Virus record (IMG/VR): IMGVR_UViG_3300036770_006434
Location: 124,001-188,000 of that record
Direction: 5' to 3' (one strand)
Source: a virus
Length of the DNA stretch: 64,000 nucleotides
The number at the start of each line of letters is the position of its first letter. Position 1 is the first letter of the stretch. Of this stretch, positions 62,887-64,000 are shown in pieces. The notes below the pieces were generated by a model. The model made no database searches. It saw nothing but the letters and a program-made list of their open reading frames with translations, and was not told the origin of the DNA. The translations under genes were made by a program, and so were the position numbers.

Positions 62887-63156
62887 TCAAGTGGCATCCG
62901 CGACAAACACCGTCAAATGCACATTGCGCCCGGTCGTTTCGTTGCGTCCAGTGCGGTAGCCCACGAAAGCGGAGAACTCCCCGGCGGTGCCGTCTTGGGT
63001 CCAAGACCCCAACGTGCAAGTGCGGCAGTAACCTCGGCGACCAAAGAGTTTGCGCGCTTCACGGGTGGCGAAGGTCTCGGCGGCTTCCTGCATGGAGTGG
63101 GCGCGGACAGAGCGGAAACCGGAACAGAGGTAGCGGGTGAGAGGATTAGTGTTCAT
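62887..63156 (-). CDS. 89-residue protein, unknown
   Basis: Starts MNTNPLTRYL (ATG at 63156). It contains 'MQEAAETFATREARKLFGRRGYCRTC', an Arg/Cys-rich helix and loop, and a beta end ('GRNVHLTVFVADAT'). This helix-strand pattern resembles small domains that follow 'A...FA.R.A.+.+G' in phage proteins. No family was named. Confidence 0.75.
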   Translation of the reverse strand: MNTNPLTRYLCSGFRSVRAHSMQEAAETFATREARKLFGRRGYCRTCTLGSWTQDGTAGEFSAFVGYRTGRNETTGRNVHLTVFVADAT

Positions 63157-63165
63157 TGCGTCGCC

Positions 63166-63213
63166 AGTATGACAGAGGATAGTGGGGAAATACAATAGGG
63201 TCTATCCCCTATT
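63166..63213 (-). promoter_or_regulatory. Cassette module: 7-bp-stem palindrome plus promoter
   Basis: Palindrome AATAGGG-GATAGA-CCCTATT (63194-63213), TTGTAT (63190-63195), 18 bases, CATACT (63166-63171), 9 bases, ATG. Confidence 0.78.
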
Positions 63214-63481
63214 CGGCGACCCGCGCCGCCTTCATGGCCTCTTGCCACTCGTTTTCGCTCCCATAATAGCCATCAAGCCGAGCATCCGCGCGAACGCCGC
63301 GCACGGTGCCCATACGCATGGGGTTCTCCATACGGACATGCCACCAGCACTTTATGCGCGCCAGAAGCCACCAGCGGTAGACGCCAAGCAGGCGGACGCC
63401 GCCGTCCCAATAGACGCCGATATGGGTATGGACTGCCCAGCGCCGGGAGGGGGAGTAGGTGAGAGGAGGCATGTTCTTCAT
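63209..63481 (-). CDS. 90-residue aromatic-rich basic protein
   Basis: Starts MKNMPPLTYSP. It has a Trp-rich core ('WDGGVRLLGVYRWWLLARIKCWWHVRM') unlike most neighbours and a basic middle followed by an acidic helix. Hydrophobic aromatic content suggests membrane or peptide contact. The TAG stop begins the palindrome. No family was recognised. Confidence 0.72.
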   Translation of the reverse strand: MKNMPPLTYSPSRRWAVHTHIGVYWDGGVRLLGVYRWWLLARIKCWWHVRMENPMRMGTVRGVRADARLDGYYGSENEWQEAMKAARVAE

Positions 63482-63490
63482 GGCACCGGC

Positions 63491-63536
63491 AACGTAGCAC
63501 GGTTTCGGGTTGCCGTCAAGTAGGGTCTATCCCCTA
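63491..63536 (-). promoter_or_regulatory. Cassette module: stop palindrome plus promoter
   Basis: TAGGG-GATAGA-CCCTA (63521-63536), TTGACG (63514-63519), 17 bases, TACGTT (63491-63496), 9 bases, ATG. Confidence 0.78.
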
Positions 63537-63758
63537 TTTGCGCTTTTCCAGTGCCGCCCTCAGCCTCGCGTTCTCCGCTGCGAGTCCCGCGATGTATTCG
63601 GCCACCTCTGTTTCCAGCATAACGGATTGTGGATAGGGGGCGTAACCGTCTCTGCCGCCAAACCGGGTGGTTGTCCAGCACAAAAGGGTTCTGCCCCCTA
63701 CGGTAGACGTTTCAAGGCGGAACGTTATGGGGTGGGGATGAACGAGCAGGGCACGCAT
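63534..63758 (-). CDS. 74-residue protein, shares a module with 53762-54145
   Basis: Starts MRALLVHPHP. The C-terminal 'EVAEYIAGLAAENARLRAALEKRK' helix is closely related to a segment of the product of 53762-54145. The N-terminal half is beta-rich. It starts 17 bases behind the CCA end of the tRNA-like gene, with which it is probably transcribed. The TAG stop begins the palindrome. Confidence 0.72.
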   Translation of the reverse strand: MRALLVHPHPITFRLETSTVGGRTLLCWTTTRFGGRDGYAPYPQSVMLETEVAEYIAGLAAENARLRAALEKRK

Positions 63759-63774
63759 GAGTAAAATTGTAAAA

Positions 63775-63877
63775 TGGTAGTCCCAACAGGATTTGAACCT
63801 GTAACGCCCTCAAATCTAGAGGCGACCTTTCGGCTGGAGGGTATAAGCCTCGTGTTTTACCGTTAAACTATGGGACC
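63775..63877 (-). tRNA. tRNA-like gene with very long variable region, anticodon uncertain (UAU)
   Basis: Read on the - strand: a 7-bp acceptor stem (GGTCCCA with TGGGACT) and an encoded CCA end. It has a D arm GTTT-AACGGTA-AAAC, a T arm ACAGG-TTCAAAT-CCTGT with a canonical TTC loop, and an anticodon arm with four good pairs and loop CTTATAC, giving UAU (Ile) if the loop is canonical. The variable region is about 33 bases with its own hairpin (CGCCTC with GAGGGCG, one bulge), far longer than a normal Ile tRNA. Identity is therefore uncertain; GAGGC/GCCTC offers an alternative anticodon stem. Confidence 0.75.
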
Positions 63878-63885
63878 AAAAGTGA

Positions 63886-63914
63886 AAGGGAAGACGGCGC
63901 GGCCAGTGTGTCAA
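63886..63914 (-). promoter_or_regulatory. Cassette-type promoter starting exactly at the tRNA
   Basis: TTGACA (63909-63914), 17 bases, TCCCTT (63886-63891), 8 bases, then the first base of the tRNA-like gene at 63877. Confidence 0.6.
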
Positions 63915-63951
63915 CTCCCCCGGCGCGCGCAATCTGCCCCGCTACCCCATC

Positions 63952-64000
63952 TCAGAACGTATAATCCCGGATCGCCTCAATCTGCGCGAACAGGACGGCG
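63952..64000 (-). CDS. Partial gene, C-terminal end only
   Basis: Only the last 15 codons and the TGA stop are inside the window (ending 'EAIRDYTF'). Too little is present to identify it. Confidence 0.5.
   Translation of the reverse strand, partial: AVLFAQIEAIRDYTF

Noticed and set aside
50714-63536. CRISPR array
   Set aside because: The recurring palindromes are spaced by whole genes of unequal length, not by uniform spacers.
63775-63877. Group I intron in the tRNA-like gene
   Set aside because: The extra 26-30 bases are far too short for any self-splicing intron.

Overview
The window is part of the genome of a tailed double-stranded DNA bacteriophage, roughly 55-57% GC by eye. The tail genes are siphovirus-like with a lambda-type tip (M-, L-, K-, I- and J-like genes in order). 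HK97-type head genes, a portal, a large terminase, two homing endonucleases, PhoH, Hsp20 and a tRNA-like gene are also present. No integrase, repressor, transposase or CRISPR array was seen. A membrane-anchored lipoprotein-like product and the lambda-type tip fit a Gram-negative host, but the host cannot be named from the sequence.

Layout. Positions 1-19,829 (+ strand) hold the tail module: a tail-tube-like protein, two proteins where the tail-assembly chaperones should be, a 2,062-residue tape measure, the tip genes, a J-like protein with an S74 self-cleaving chaperone end, and two small tail-associated genes. Positions 19,830-41,514 (- strand) hold a second tail-tube paralogue, the capsid, protease-scaffold, portal and terminase genes, an ERCC4-type nuclease, a sigma-factor-like protein, a coiled-coil membrane protein, fibre-like proteins and PhoH. 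Positions 41,643-44,005 are a short mixed segment. From about 44.9 to 63.8 kb, about 37 mostly unrecognised small genes lie on the - strand, interrupted at 47.0-48.5 kb by a repeat-rich, origin-like, gene-free region. A tRNA-like gene ends the block.

Regulation is the most striking part. The structural genes are preceded by a bipartite motif, (G/A)AAA, 14-15 bases, GTGTAAC, in about a dozen places; the phage sigma-like gene in the same block is a natural candidate to read it. The small-gene block uses another system. Most genes have their own promoter (TTGACA-like box, 16-18 bases, TATACT-like box) ending only about 8 bases before the ATG, so the mRNAs should be leaderless. The start codon is often followed by AAA-ACN-AAY (proteins starting MKTNT, MNTNT and the like). 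Between genes lies an inverted repeat whose commonest - strand form, TAGGGAATAGACCCTAG, carries amber stops in all three frames and often supplies the stop codon of the gene before it. Stop element, promoter and leaderless start look like one repeated module that lets unrelated small ORFs be exchanged and expressed.

Assignments marked as recognised rest on motifs and gene order read by eye. No database search or folding was run.
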